Shown here piece after piece: positions 1-7,185 of a stretch of DNA of 17,151 bases. The DNA comes from Prevotellaceae bacterium UBA4359 (GTDB lineage Bacteria; Bacteroidota; Bacteroidia; Bacteroidales; Bacteroidaceae): the NCBI GenBank assembly GCA_002393555.1, contig DGSP01000052.1, positions 1 through 17,151 on the forward strand, given 5' to 3'. The position numbers and the translations under genes were made by a program. The notes beneath the pieces are model-generated. The model ran no database searches. It saw only the letters and a list, made by a program, of their open reading frames with translations, and was not told where the DNA came from. Every line of letters starts with the position of its first letter. Within the stretch, counting starts at the first letter, position 1.

Positions 1-60
1 ATTCACTTGCGAAAGTTCAGTTATTTAGATAAAAAAACTTCGTCAGAATTGTTAGTGTAA
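1..60 (+). CDS. 3' end of an upstream gene (partial)
   Basis: Reading frame 1 is open from the window edge to a TAA at 58-60 and gives the 19-residue tail IHLRKFSYLDKKTSSELLV. The other two + frames hit stops earlier. The position directly upstream of a glycosyltransferase in the same orientation fits the C-terminus of another polysaccharide-operon gene, but the fragment is too short to assign a family. The roughly 110 AT-rich bases that follow (61-169) show no hairpin terminator, so read-through into the next gene is likely. Confidence 0.4.
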   Translation: MHLRKFSYLDKKTSSELLV

Positions 61-169
61 ATGTCAGAAAAGAGGTATTAAGTTAGTGATAGCTGACGAT
101 CATATTATAAAACTGATGAAATATTACATATTCATGATAGATGTGTATCCTTTCATATAACGAAATATC

Positions 170-1261
170 ATGAAACAGAAAATTCTTTTTATAGTACCAC
201 TGCCACCGCCAGTACATGGATCGACTGTGATGTGCAAATACATAAAAGACAGTAAACTTATCAATGATGAGTTTGATTGCGATTATGTAAATTTGTCTGT
301 ATCGCGGAGTATGGATGAAGTGCATGCGTTCCGCCTGATTAAAATCTGGCGTTTTTTGTATGCATATCTGGTAGTGTTCGGGAAACTTCTGACTAAGAGA
401 TATGCTTTATGCTATGTTGCATTGGCTTTTCACAAGTCTTTGCTGAAGGATGCTCCGTTTGTGTTGCTATGCAAAATGTTTCGGAAACAGGTGGTGATTC
501 ATTTGCATGGAAAGGGTGCTTCGCTGGATGCAAATAGTTCTTTCTATAAATGGTTATTAAAAGCCACATTTAAGAACACAAAGGTGATTCTACTTTCTTG
601 GCGACTCTATCCTGATGTAGAGCAATTTGTAAAGAGAGAAAATGTGTCGATTAGTCCAAATGGTATTCCCGCGGTGAAATATGAGTATAAAGAACGAAAG
701 AACCCAGTCCCTCGATTGTTATTCTTAAGTAATTTGATTATCAGTAAAGGCGTGTTGGTGTTGTTGGATGCTTTGAAAATATTGAAGGATAAAGGATATT
801 CATTTGTCTGTGACTTCGTAGGTGGTGAGACGAAAGAAATTGATGCAATGAGGTTCGCAGAAGAAGTCGCTAATCGCCAATTAAAGGAGCTGGCTTTCTA
901 TCATGGACGAAAATACGGAGAAGAAAAGGAAATAATATTTGAAGGGAGTGATGTTTTTGTGTTTCCGACGAACGAAGATTGTTTCCCGCTTGTGCTCTTG
1001 GAAGCGATGGCGTATTATCTCCCTATTGTAACGACGGATGAGGGTGCTATTCCAGATGAGGTGATAGATGGAGAAAATGGTTTGATTGGGGAACAGAAGA
1101 ATCCTGTTTCTATAGCGAATTGTATAGAAAAACTCTTATGTGATGGACAAAAGCGTCAAGAGATGGGGAAAGATGGTTATGAGAAACTTCATCAATATTT
1201 CACAATAGATGCATTTGAATCGAACATGAATAGTTTATTGAAGAAATATTCGAATAATTAA
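170..1261 (+). CDS. GT4-family glycosyltransferase (polysaccharide operon)
   Basis: A 363-residue GT-B-fold glycosyltransferase that probably adds one sugar to the lipid-linked repeat unit at the cytoplasmic face of the inner membrane. The N-terminal Rossmann half opens with KILFIVPLPPPVHGST (residues 4-19), with the Pro/Gly nucleotide-sugar loop typical of GT4. A hydrophobic and basic stretch around residues 60-115 could bind the membrane. The C-terminal donor-binding half holds SPNGIP near residue 163 and the acidic motif NEDCFPLVLLEAMA (268-281). The usual E-X7-E reads here as D270 to E278, or E269 to E278 with one extra residue. The donor and acceptor cannot be read from sequence; FucNAc is possible given the neighbours. 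The gene is strikingly AT-rich (hand count 15 G+C in 1201-1260) against 34 of 60 in 1441-1500 of the next gene, which suggests a different origin. It ends 13 bp before fnlA and is probably co-transcribed. Confidence 0.9.
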   Translation: MKQKILFIVPLPPPVHGSTVMCKYIKDSKLINDEFDCDYVNLSVSRSMDEVHAFRLIKIWRFLYAYLVVFGKLLTKRYALCYVALAFHKSLLKDAPFVLLCKMFRKQVVIHLHGKGASLDANSSFYKWLLKATFKNTKVILLSWRLYPDVEQFVKRENVSISPNGIPAVKYEYKERKNPVPRLLFLSNLIISKGVLVLLDALKILKDKGYSFVCDFVGGETKEIDAMRFAEEVANRQLKELAFYHGRKYGEEKEIIFEGSDVFVFPTNEDCFPLVLLEAMAYYLPIVTTDEGAIPDEVIDGENGLIGEQKNPVSIANCIEKLLCDGQKRQEMGKDGYEKLHQYFTIDAFESNMNSLLKKYSNN

Positions 1262-1274
1262 AAACAAAGATATA

Positions 1275-2366
1275 ATGTCAGTATTCAAAGACAAAACCCT
1301 GTTGATTACAGGTGGAACAGGCAGTTTCGGTAATGCCGTTTTGCGTCGCTTTCTGGACAGCGACATCAAGGAAATCCGCATTTTCTCGCGTGACGAAAAG
1401 AAACAGGACGACATGCGTCACTTTCTGCAGGCGCAGCGTCCGGACGTGTTCAACAAAGTGAAGTTCTACATCGGCAATGTGCGCCAACGCGAGGCGGTGG
1501 ACTTTGCCATGCAGGGCGTGGACTATGTGTTCAGCGCTGCTGCATTGAAGCAAGTACCCTCCTGCGAGTTCTTCCCCATGGAAGCGGTGAGAACCAATGT
1601 GGAAGGCACGAACAATGTCCTTCTGAGCGCCATCGCTCACGGCGTGAAGAATGTCGTTGTGCTGTCCACCGACAAAGCCGCATATCCCATCAATGCCATG
1701 GGCATCTCCAAGGCCATGATGGAGAAAGCCGCCATAGCCCAAGGACGTGCCCTTGGCGAAGGAGCCGCCACTACCATCTGCTGCACCCGCTATGGCAATG
1801 TGATGGCAAGCCGAGGTTCCGTCATCCCGCTCTGGGTGGAGCAGATGATGGAAGGCAAGCCCATCACCATCACAGACCCCAACATGACCCGCTTCATGAT
1901 GACATTGGATGACGCTGTGGATCTGGTGGTCTATGCCTTCACCCATGGCCATAACGGTGACCTCTTTGTGCAGAAAGCGCCAGCAGCCACCCTAGAAACA
2001 TTGGCGACAGCCCTGAAAGAGATTTATGCCCAAGTGGATCCGAAATATGGCGAGACAGAAGTGAAGGTGATTGGCACACGCCACGGAGAAAAACTCTACG
2101 AGACACTGGTCACAAGAGAAGAAATGCTCCGCTCTGAAGATTGCGGCAACTATTTCCGCATCCCCTGCGACAGCCGTGACCTGAACTATGACAAGTACTT
2201 CACCGTAGGAGATGATGCCATCTCCCGCACAGAGGACTATCACAGCCACAACACCCGCAGACTGGATGTGGAGGGCATGAAGGAACTGCTCCTGAAACTC
2301 CGGTTCATCAGAGAAGACCTGGGCCTGCTGGAACGCGCCAAGGCAAGAGATATCCGTAGCGAATAG
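1275..2366 (+). CDS. fnlA: UDP-GlcNAc 4,6-dehydratase/5-epimerase (FnlA/CapE type)
   Basis: A 363-residue extended SDR enzyme. In the known FnlA/CapE family it removes water across C4-C6 of UDP-GlcNAc and inverts C5, giving UDP-2-acetamido-2,6-dideoxy-beta-L-arabino-4-hexulose, the first step toward UDP-L-FucNAc. Visible features are the NAD(P)-binding TGGTGSFG (12-19), the STDKA segment (about 131-135) and a catalytic-type MGISK in which Met replaces the Tyr of YxxxK, as in the CapE/FlaA1 group. A C-terminal block GTRHGEKLYETLV also matches CapE/WbjB proteins. Length fits the family and there is no membrane domain, unlike the long CapD/WbpM dehydratases. It is followed 35 bp later by fnlB, which fixes the pathway as L-FucNAc rather than a FlaA1/PseB pseudaminic-type route. 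It is GC-richer than the preceding glycosyltransferase gene. Confidence 0.93.
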   Translation: MSVFKDKTLLITGGTGSFGNAVLRRFLDSDIKEIRIFSRDEKKQDDMRHFLQAQRPDVFNKVKFYIGNVRQREAVDFAMQGVDYVFSAAALKQVPSCEFFPMEAVRTNVEGTNNVLLSAIAHGVKNVVVLSTDKAAYPINAMGISKAMMEKAAIAQGRALGEGAATTICCTRYGNVMASRGSVIPLWVEQMMEGKPITITDPNMTRFMMTLDDAVDLVVYAFTHGHNGDLFVQKAPAATLETLATALKEIYAQVDPKYGETEVKVIGTRHGEKLYETLVTREEMLRSEDCGNYFRIPCDSRDLNYDKYFTVGDDAISRTEDYHSHNTRRLDVEGMKELLLKLRFIREDLGLLERAKARDIRSE

Positions 2367-2401
2367 CCGTCAATTACAAACAATCAATCATTATTTGTGC
2401 A

Positions 2402-3601
2402 ATGAATATTCTTGTTACAGGGGCAAAGGGATTTGCTGGAAAGAATCTATGTGCAACATTGAGAACCTTTCAGGACGGGAGAAACAGGACGCGTCCAGAA
2501 TTGCAGATTGATGACATCTACGAGTATGACATTGATTCGGCTCCTGAAGAGTTGGATGAATGGTGCAAGAAAGCAGACTTTGTCTTTAATCTCGCAGGTG
2601 TGAACAGACCCAAGGAGCAGAGCGAGTTCATGGAGGGAAACTTCGGATTCGCCTCAACCTTGCTCGACACGCTCAAGAAGTTCGGGAACACCTGTCCGGT
2701 CATGCTGTCCTCCTCCCAGCAGGCATCCCTGACAGGCCGTTTCGGCAATTCTGAATACGGAAGAAGCAAGAAAGCGGGCGAAGACCTGTTCCTGCACTAT
2801 CAGGAAGAAACGGGTGCAAGGGTGCTCATCTACCGCTTCCCCAATCTGTTCGGCAAGTGGTGCAGACCCAACTATAACTCCGCCGTCGCCACCTTCTGCA
2901 ACAACATCGCAAACGACCTGCCCATTCAGGTGAATGACCCGAGCGTCGAACTTGAACTGCTGTATATCGATGACCTCGTGGAGGAGATGCTCAATGCCAT
3001 GGAGGGTAGGGAACACCGGTGTGAGTTCGATGGATTGGAAGTGGTTGAAAAGACCGATGGACGCTATTGCCATTGCCCCGTCACCCATAAGATTACCTTG
3101 GGCGAGATTGTGGAGTTGATCCATCAGTTCGCAGAGCAACCCAAGACATTGATGATTCCCGACATTCCCGAGAACAGCTTTGCCAAGAAACTCTATTCCA
3201 CCTATCTCAGCTACCTGCCCAAGGAAAAGGTGGCGTTTCCCCTGAAGATGAACGTGGACGACAGAGGTTCCTTTACGGAACTGATTCACACGCTCAATGC
3301 AGGACAGGTGAGCATCAACATCTCCAAGCCTGGCATCACCAAGGGACAGCATTGGCACAACACCAAATGGGAGTTCTTCATTGTCGTGGCAGGACATGGA
3401 CTGATACAGGAACGAAAGATTGGCACCGATGAAATCATCGAGTTTGAGGTGAGCGGTGACAATATCCAGTGCATCCACATGCTTCCTGGCTATACCCATA
3501 ACATCATCAATCTGAGTGAAACGGAAAACCTCGTGACTGTCATGTACTGTAACGAGATTTTTAACCCGCAGAAACCAGACACATTCTTTGAGCCCGTATG
3601 A
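2402..3601 (+). CDS. fnlB: Bifunctional 4-ketoreductase/cupin epimerase (FnlB/CapF type)
   Basis: A 399-residue protein with the two-domain layout of CapF. The N-terminal SDR domain has the nucleotide-binding MNILVTGAKGFAGKNL at residues 1-16 and an EYGRSKKAGED segment with YxxxK near residue 120. The C-terminal cupin (about 280-399) has metal-ligand candidates H317 and H319 in GQHWHNTKWEFF, E324, and H366 in LPGYTHNI. In Staphylococcus CapF the cupin is known to epimerise C3 and the SDR domain to reduce the C4 ketone, so the product here should be UDP-2-acetamido-2,6-dideoxy-L-talose. The stop codon overlaps the next start as ATGA (3598-3601), which implies translational coupling to the WbuC-type gene. 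All expected motifs are present, so the enzyme is probably active. Confidence 0.93.
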   Translation: MNILVTGAKGFAGKNLCATLRTFQDGRNRTRPELQIDDIYEYDIDSAPEELDEWCKKADFVFNLAGVNRPKEQSEFMEGNFGFASTLLDTLKKFGNTCPVMLSSSQQASLTGRFGNSEYGRSKKAGEDLFLHYQEETGARVLIYRFPNLFGKWCRPNYNSAVATFCNNIANDLPIQVNDPSVELELLYIDDLVEEMLNAMEGREHRCEFDGLEVVEKTDGRYCHCPVTHKITLGEIVELIHQFAEQPKTLMIPDIPENSFAKKLYSTYLSYLPKEKVAFPLKMNVDDRGSFTELIHTLNAGQVSINISKPGITKGQHWHNTKWEFFIVVAGHGLIQERKIGTDEIIEFEVSGDNIQCIHMLPGYTHNIINLSETENLVTVMYCNEIFNPQKPDTFFEPV

Positions 3602-3987
3602 GAATAGATGAAGCACTGCTGGAGGAACTGCTGGCAAAAGCCGCTGCCTCTCCACGACAGAGAATGAGCCTTGACCTGAGAACATCGCCGGAAGACCAGT
3701 CTCAGCGCATCCTGAATGCATTGATTCCTGGCACAGTCTTGCCGATACACCGCCACAGGACATCAGCAGAGACGGTCATCCTTCTCAAAGGAAGAATGGA
3801 TGAGGTGCTGTACAATGAGAACAAGGAAGAAATAGACAGAATCAGAATGAATCAAGAAACAGGTTGTTATGGTGCCCAAATACCGCAAGGAGCATGGCAC
3901 AGCGTAGAAGTGCTTGAACCCTCCGTCATCGTGGAAGTGAAGGATGGTGCCTATCAGCCATTGACATCAGAAGACATATTAGAATAA
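3598..3987 (+). CDS. wbuC: WbuC-family cupin metalloprotein
   Basis: A 129-residue single-domain cupin recognised as WbuC, a family found next to fnlABC in O-antigen clusters such as E. coli O26 and whose biochemical role I do not know to be settled. The first cupin motif gives H51, H53 and E58 (PIHRHRTSAETVILLKG) and the second gives H101 (QIPQGAWHSVEV), enough for a metal site. The N-terminal 45 residues are outside the cupin core and contain a conserved-looking RMSLDLRTSPEDQSQRILN stretch typical of WbuC. The start is fixed by the ATGA overlap with fnlB. Placement between fnlB and fnlC suggests a role tied to FucNAc synthesis or transfer; this is inference from position only. Confidence 0.87.
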   Translation: MRIDEALLEELLAKAAASPRQRMSLDLRTSPEDQSQRILNALIPGTVLPIHRHRTSAETVILLKGRMDEVLYNENKEEIDRIRMNQETGCYGAQIPQGAWHSVEVLEPSVIVEVKDGAYQPLTSEDILE

Positions 3988-3995
3988 ATAAGAAC

Positions 3996-5156
3996 ATGAA
4001 ACAGTTCAATAATAACGGGAAACTGAAACTGCTGATCATAGTAGGTACACGTCCGGAAATCATCCGGCTGGCAGCAGTGATCAACAAGTGCCGCAAGTAC
4101 TTTGACTGCCTGCTGGCACATACAGGCCAGAACTATGACTATAACCTGAATGGTGTATTCTTCAAGGATCTGAAGTTGGCAGACCCCGACATCTACATGG
4201 AGGCTGTTGGTGATGACTTGGGTGCCACGATGGGCAACATCATTGACAAGAGTTATAAGGTGATGGTGGAAACCAAGCCTGATGCAGTATTGGTGTTGGG
4301 TGACACCAACAGCTGCCTGAGTGTAATCGGTGCCAAGCGCCTGCATATCCCTATCTTCCACATGGAGGCTGGAAACAGATGCAAGGATGAATGTCTGCCA
4401 GAAGAGACCAACCGCAGGATTGTGGACATCATCAGTGATGTGAACATGGCATACAGCGAGCATGCCCGCAGGTATCTGGCAGATTGCGGACTGCCCAAGG
4501 AACGTACCTACGTGACAGGATCACCCATGGCAGAAGTGTTGCATCAGAACTTAGAGGAGATAGAGAAGAGTGACATCCACCAGCGCCTCCATCTCGAAAA
4601 AGGCAAATACATCTTGCTCTCAGCCCACAGGGAGGAGAACATTGACACGGAAAAGAACTTCATGTCATTATTCACAGCCATCAACAAGATGGCAGAAAAA
4701 TATGACATGCCCATACTGTATAGCTGCCACCCAAGAAGCCGCAAACGTCTGGAGCAGTCAGGCTTCCAACTGGACAAACGTGTAATACAGCATGAGCCTT
4801 TGGGCTTCCATGACTACAACTGTCTGCAGATGAATGCCTTTGCAGTAGTGTCTGATTCGGGAACTCTGCCAGAAGAGAGCAGTTTCTTTACCAGTGTAGG
4901 ACATCCGTTCCCTGCTGTCTGTATCAGAACCAGCACAGAACGTCCAGAAGCTATTGACAAGGCTTGTTTTTTCATTGCTGGCATTGATGAAAAGTCTTTG
5001 CTGCAAACAGTGGATACGGCTGTGACGATGAATCAGAATGGGGATTATGGCATACCAGTACCAGATTACATAGAAGAAAATGTTTCCACTAAGGTGGTGA
5101 AGATTATCCAGAGTTATGTGGGTATTGTGAATAAGATGGTTTGGCGGAAGAATTAA
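3996..5156 (+). CDS. fnlC: UDP-N-acetyl-talosamine 2-epimerase (FnlC/CapG type)
   Basis: A 386-residue non-hydrolysing UDP-GlcNAc 2-epimerase-fold protein. Family signatures seen in order are LLIIVGTRPEIIRLAAV near the N-terminus, GQNYDYNLNGVFFKDL, HMEAGNRCKDECLPEETNRR in the middle, a SAHREENID segment, and SDSGTLPEESSFF in the C-terminal UDP-binding half. On sequence alone it could be WecB (UDP-ManNAc forming), but the fnlA-fnlB-wbuC context and CapG-like motifs such as GNRCKDECLPEE favour conversion of UDP-L-TalNAc-type sugar to UDP-L-FucNAc, completing the pathway. It starts 8 bp after wbuC. G+C declines toward the 3' end, approaching the AT-rich composition of the next two genes. Confidence 0.9.
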   Translation: MKQFNNNGKLKLLIIVGTRPEIIRLAAVINKCRKYFDCLLAHTGQNYDYNLNGVFFKDLKLADPDIYMEAVGDDLGATMGNIIDKSYKVMVETKPDAVLVLGDTNSCLSVIGAKRLHIPIFHMEAGNRCKDECLPEETNRRIVDIISDVNMAYSEHARRYLADCGLPKERTYVTGSPMAEVLHQNLEEIEKSDIHQRLHLEKGKYILLSAHREENIDTEKNFMSLFTAINKMAEKYDMPILYSCHPRSRKRLEQSGFQLDKRVIQHEPLGFHDYNCLQMNAFAVVSDSGTLPEESSFFTSVGHPFPAVCIRTSTERPEAIDKACFFIAGIDEKSLLQTVDTAVTMNQNGDYGIPVPDYIEENVSTKVVKIIQSYVGIVNKMVWRKN

Positions 5157-5166
5157 TTGATTCATT

Positions 5167-5895
5167 ATGGATTTGAAGGAAATCCGCATATGGAATGTGA
5201 AATATAACTTGTTGTCTATTCCAGAAATTGTGGAAATCGTCAGCAAGTGGTTGGATGAAGGACGACGAGGCATTCATTTGACAGGCATAAACCCCGAACA
5301 GGTGGCTATTGCACAAAATGATGAATTGCTGCGTCAAGCCATTATGGACAGCGACATTGTAAATGTGGATAGTTTCCTTCCTGCTAAATTCATACAATTG
5401 AAGGGGTATGATTTCAATCATCGTGTTCCCACGCCAGAGGTGTTTGAAGAATTGATGAAGAGAGCCAACGAAAAGAAACAGAAGGTGTTTTTCTTCGGGG
5501 CTAAGCAGGACACACTTGAAAAGATGAGGATGGTGTTGGCATACCAATATCCAGACATGAATATCGTGGGTATGCGCAATGGATATTACACGGATGAGGA
5601 AGAGCCTATGATTGCCAAAAGCATTGATGAGTTGTCTCCTGATTATTTGTTTGTCGGCATTTCTTCGCCTAGGAAAGAACGTTTTATTCTGAAATACAAA
5701 CACAAAATAAACGTAGGGGTTTTCTATGGCGTTGGCGGTGCTTTTGACGCAAAGGCTGGTGTGCTCAGTAGACCTCCCAAATGGCTTCAACATGGAGGAA
5801 TGGAGTATTGGCTCCGTGTTATACGTAATCCTAAAGTGTATGGTAAACGGATGCCATTGTATTTCAATTTTTTGAAATTGGCGATGCTAGAATAA
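5167..5895 (+). CDS. WecG/TagA/CpsF-family glycosyltransferase (GT26)
   Basis: A 242-residue GT26 enzyme. The family transfers an N-acetylated hexosamine or related sugar to an undecaprenyl-diphosphate-linked acceptor at the membrane (WecG and TagA use UDP-ManNAc-type donors). The family core is visible: GIHLTGINPEQVAIAQ (35-50, with T39 and N42), NVDSFLPAKFI (66-76, D68), VFFFGA near 110, DYLFVGISSPRKERFI (about 159-174), and a C-terminal GGAFDAKAGVLSRPPKWLQ. The family's usual Asp-Gly at the second motif is Asp-Ser here. The C-terminal tail (WLRVIRNPKVYGKRMPLYF) is basic and aromatic, matching the membrane-associating appendage known in TagA. It lies 10 bp after fnlC, so it may transfer FucNAc or a neighbouring sugar of the same repeat unit; donor specificity cannot be read from sequence. 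Confidence 0.9.
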   Translation: MDLKEIRIWNVKYNLLSIPEIVEIVSKWLDEGRRGIHLTGINPEQVAIAQNDELLRQAIMDSDIVNVDSFLPAKFIQLKGYDFNHRVPTPEVFEELMKRANEKKQKVFFFGAKQDTLEKMRMVLAYQYPDMNIVGMRNGYYTDEEEPMIAKSIDELSPDYLFVGISSPRKERFILKYKHKINVGVFYGVGGAFDAKAGVLSRPPKWLQHGGMEYWLRVIRNPKVYGKRMPLYFNFLKLAMLE

Positions 5896-5929
5896 TAAGA
5901 GATTTCCCATATTAGCAGAATGTAAGGAA

Positions 5930-7015
5930 ATGACGGATAAATCGTATACGGATTTTTTCAATTTGTTGCAATTCTCCATAGGGACTATACAGAAAATGCC
6001 AGAAGCGATAGGGGATTGGAACGTCATATATGATTTAGCCACCCAACATGCATTGTTGGGTGTCTTTTTTTATGGGATAGAACGATTACCGTCCAATTTG
6101 CATCCACCAAAAAACATTTTGCTGAAATGGTTTGCAGCGAGCGAACAGATAAAGATACGAAATCAGATTGTGAATAAAAACGTCATAGGTCTGACTGAGC
6201 GTTTGAAGAAAGATGGCTTTTCTTGTTGTTTGTTAAAAGGTCAAGGGAATGCGACAATGTATCCTAACCCGATGACACGTACTCCTGGAGATATTGATAT
6301 ATGGGTTCAACCTACACAAGGCAAGTCAATAAAAACGGTAATTCAATATGTTCGTAAAAGCAATACAAATGCTTGCTTGGCGTATCATCACATAGATGGC
6401 GGAACATTTAATGGAACAGAAGTGGAAATCCATTATCGTCCATCATTTATGAACAATCTTATTCATAACAAGTATTTACAAGATTTTTTTTCCTCACAAG
6501 CACAACTGCAATTCACGAACTCTATAAAAATTGACAATGAAAGTATCTTTATACCTACTAATGAGTTTAATCGAATATATCAACTAACTCATATATCAAG
6601 ACACATTTTTCATACAGGTATAGGCTTACGCCAGATAATTGATTACTACTTTCTTTTGGTACAAGGATTCACAGAAACGGAGAGGATAAAAGAAAGGAAA
6701 TTGTTGGAAAAATTTGGTTTGTATAAAGTGGCTACTGCTGTGATGTGGGTGTTGAAAGAGATGTTGAAAATGGACGAGAAGTTCTTACTTATACAACCTG
6801 ATCAGGAACTGGGACGATTTCTGTTGGATGAAATCATGCTGTCGGGCAACTTCGGCCAGTATGACCAACGGGTGAAGCATGGTGTGTCGCAATGGGAAAA
6901 GAACCTCCAGCGGCTGAAGCGTGACTGGCGGCTCGTGTGGTATTTCCCTTCGGAATGTCTGTGGGAACCTGTGTTCCGATGGTATCATTTTTTCTGGCGG
7001 TTACGTCACAAATAA
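5930..7015 (+). CDS. NTP_transf_5-type nucleotidyltransferase-fold protein, function unknown
   Basis: A 361-residue protein matching the uncharacterised nucleotidyltransferase family NTP_transf_5 (PF14907). The signature is LLKGQGNATMYPNPMTRTPG followed by DIDIWV, with the catalytic-type pair D121 and D123, then a helical second half containing HHIDGGTFNGTEVEIHYRP and THISRHIFHTGIGLRQIIDYY. The acidic pair and a later Glu in VEIHYRP are consistent with a polymerase-beta-like metal site. Members often sit in polysaccharide or peptide biosynthetic loci, but the substrate is unknown. It is the last gene of the operon, ending 29 bp before an intrinsic terminator. Composition is mosaic: the body is AT-rich (15 of 60 G+C in 6541-6600), while codons from about 6835 onward are GC-rich (68 of 120 in 6841-6960). 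Confidence 0.82.
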   Translation: MTDKSYTDFFNLLQFSIGTIQKMPEAIGDWNVIYDLATQHALLGVFFYGIERLPSNLHPPKNILLKWFAASEQIKIRNQIVNKNVIGLTERLKKDGFSCCLLKGQGNATMYPNPMTRTPGDIDIWVQPTQGKSIKTVIQYVRKSNTNACLAYHHIDGGTFNGTEVEIHYRPSFMNNLIHNKYLQDFFSSQAQLQFTNSIKIDNESIFIPTNEFNRIYQLTHISRHIFHTGIGLRQIIDYYFLLVQGFTETERIKERKLLEKFGLYKVATAVMWVLKEMLKMDEKFLLIQPDQELGRFLLDEIMLSGNFGQYDQRVKHGVSQWEKNLQRLKRDWRLVWYFPSECLWEPVFRWYHFFWRLRHK

Positions 7016-7044
7016 GCGGTATTCATTTGTATAAAACAGAAAGG

Positions 7045-7083
7045 CTCCGTCAATCTCAAACGTGAGATTGGCGGAGTTTTTTT
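7045..7083 (+). terminator. Intrinsic terminator ending the polysaccharide operon
   Basis: A 14-bp stem (7045-7058 with 7063-7076, one G-T wobble) closes an AACG tetraloop and is followed directly by seven T residues (7077-7083). This is a strong Rho-independent terminator 29 bp after the nucleotidyltransferase-fold gene, marking the 3' boundary of the polysaccharide operon. Confidence 0.93.
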
Positions 7084-7137
7084 GTGTGTTTTGAAGATAG
7101 GATGTTTTTCTCATTTGCGAAAAATCACACGAAAGAC

Positions 7138-7168
7138 TTTGTGGTATCAGATGAATGGTGTATCTTTG
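7138..7168 (+). promoter_or_regulatory. Bacteroidetes sigma-ABfr promoter for the ATPase/nuclease gene
   Basis: TTTG at 7138-7141 and TATCTTTG at 7161-7168 are separated by exactly 19 bp, matching the known Bacteroides -33/-7 consensus (TTTG, about 19 bp, TAnnTTTG). The start codon lies 17 bp downstream, so the 5' UTR should be very short. Confidence 0.8.
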
Positions 7169-7185
7169 CAAGTGAATAAAGAGCG

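Noticed and set aside
2654..3763. Long open frame on the - strand across fnlB and wbuC
   Set aside because: It is antisense to two well-recognised genes, its translation is rich in His/Val/Cys without any family pattern, and its openness follows from codon bias of the real frame.
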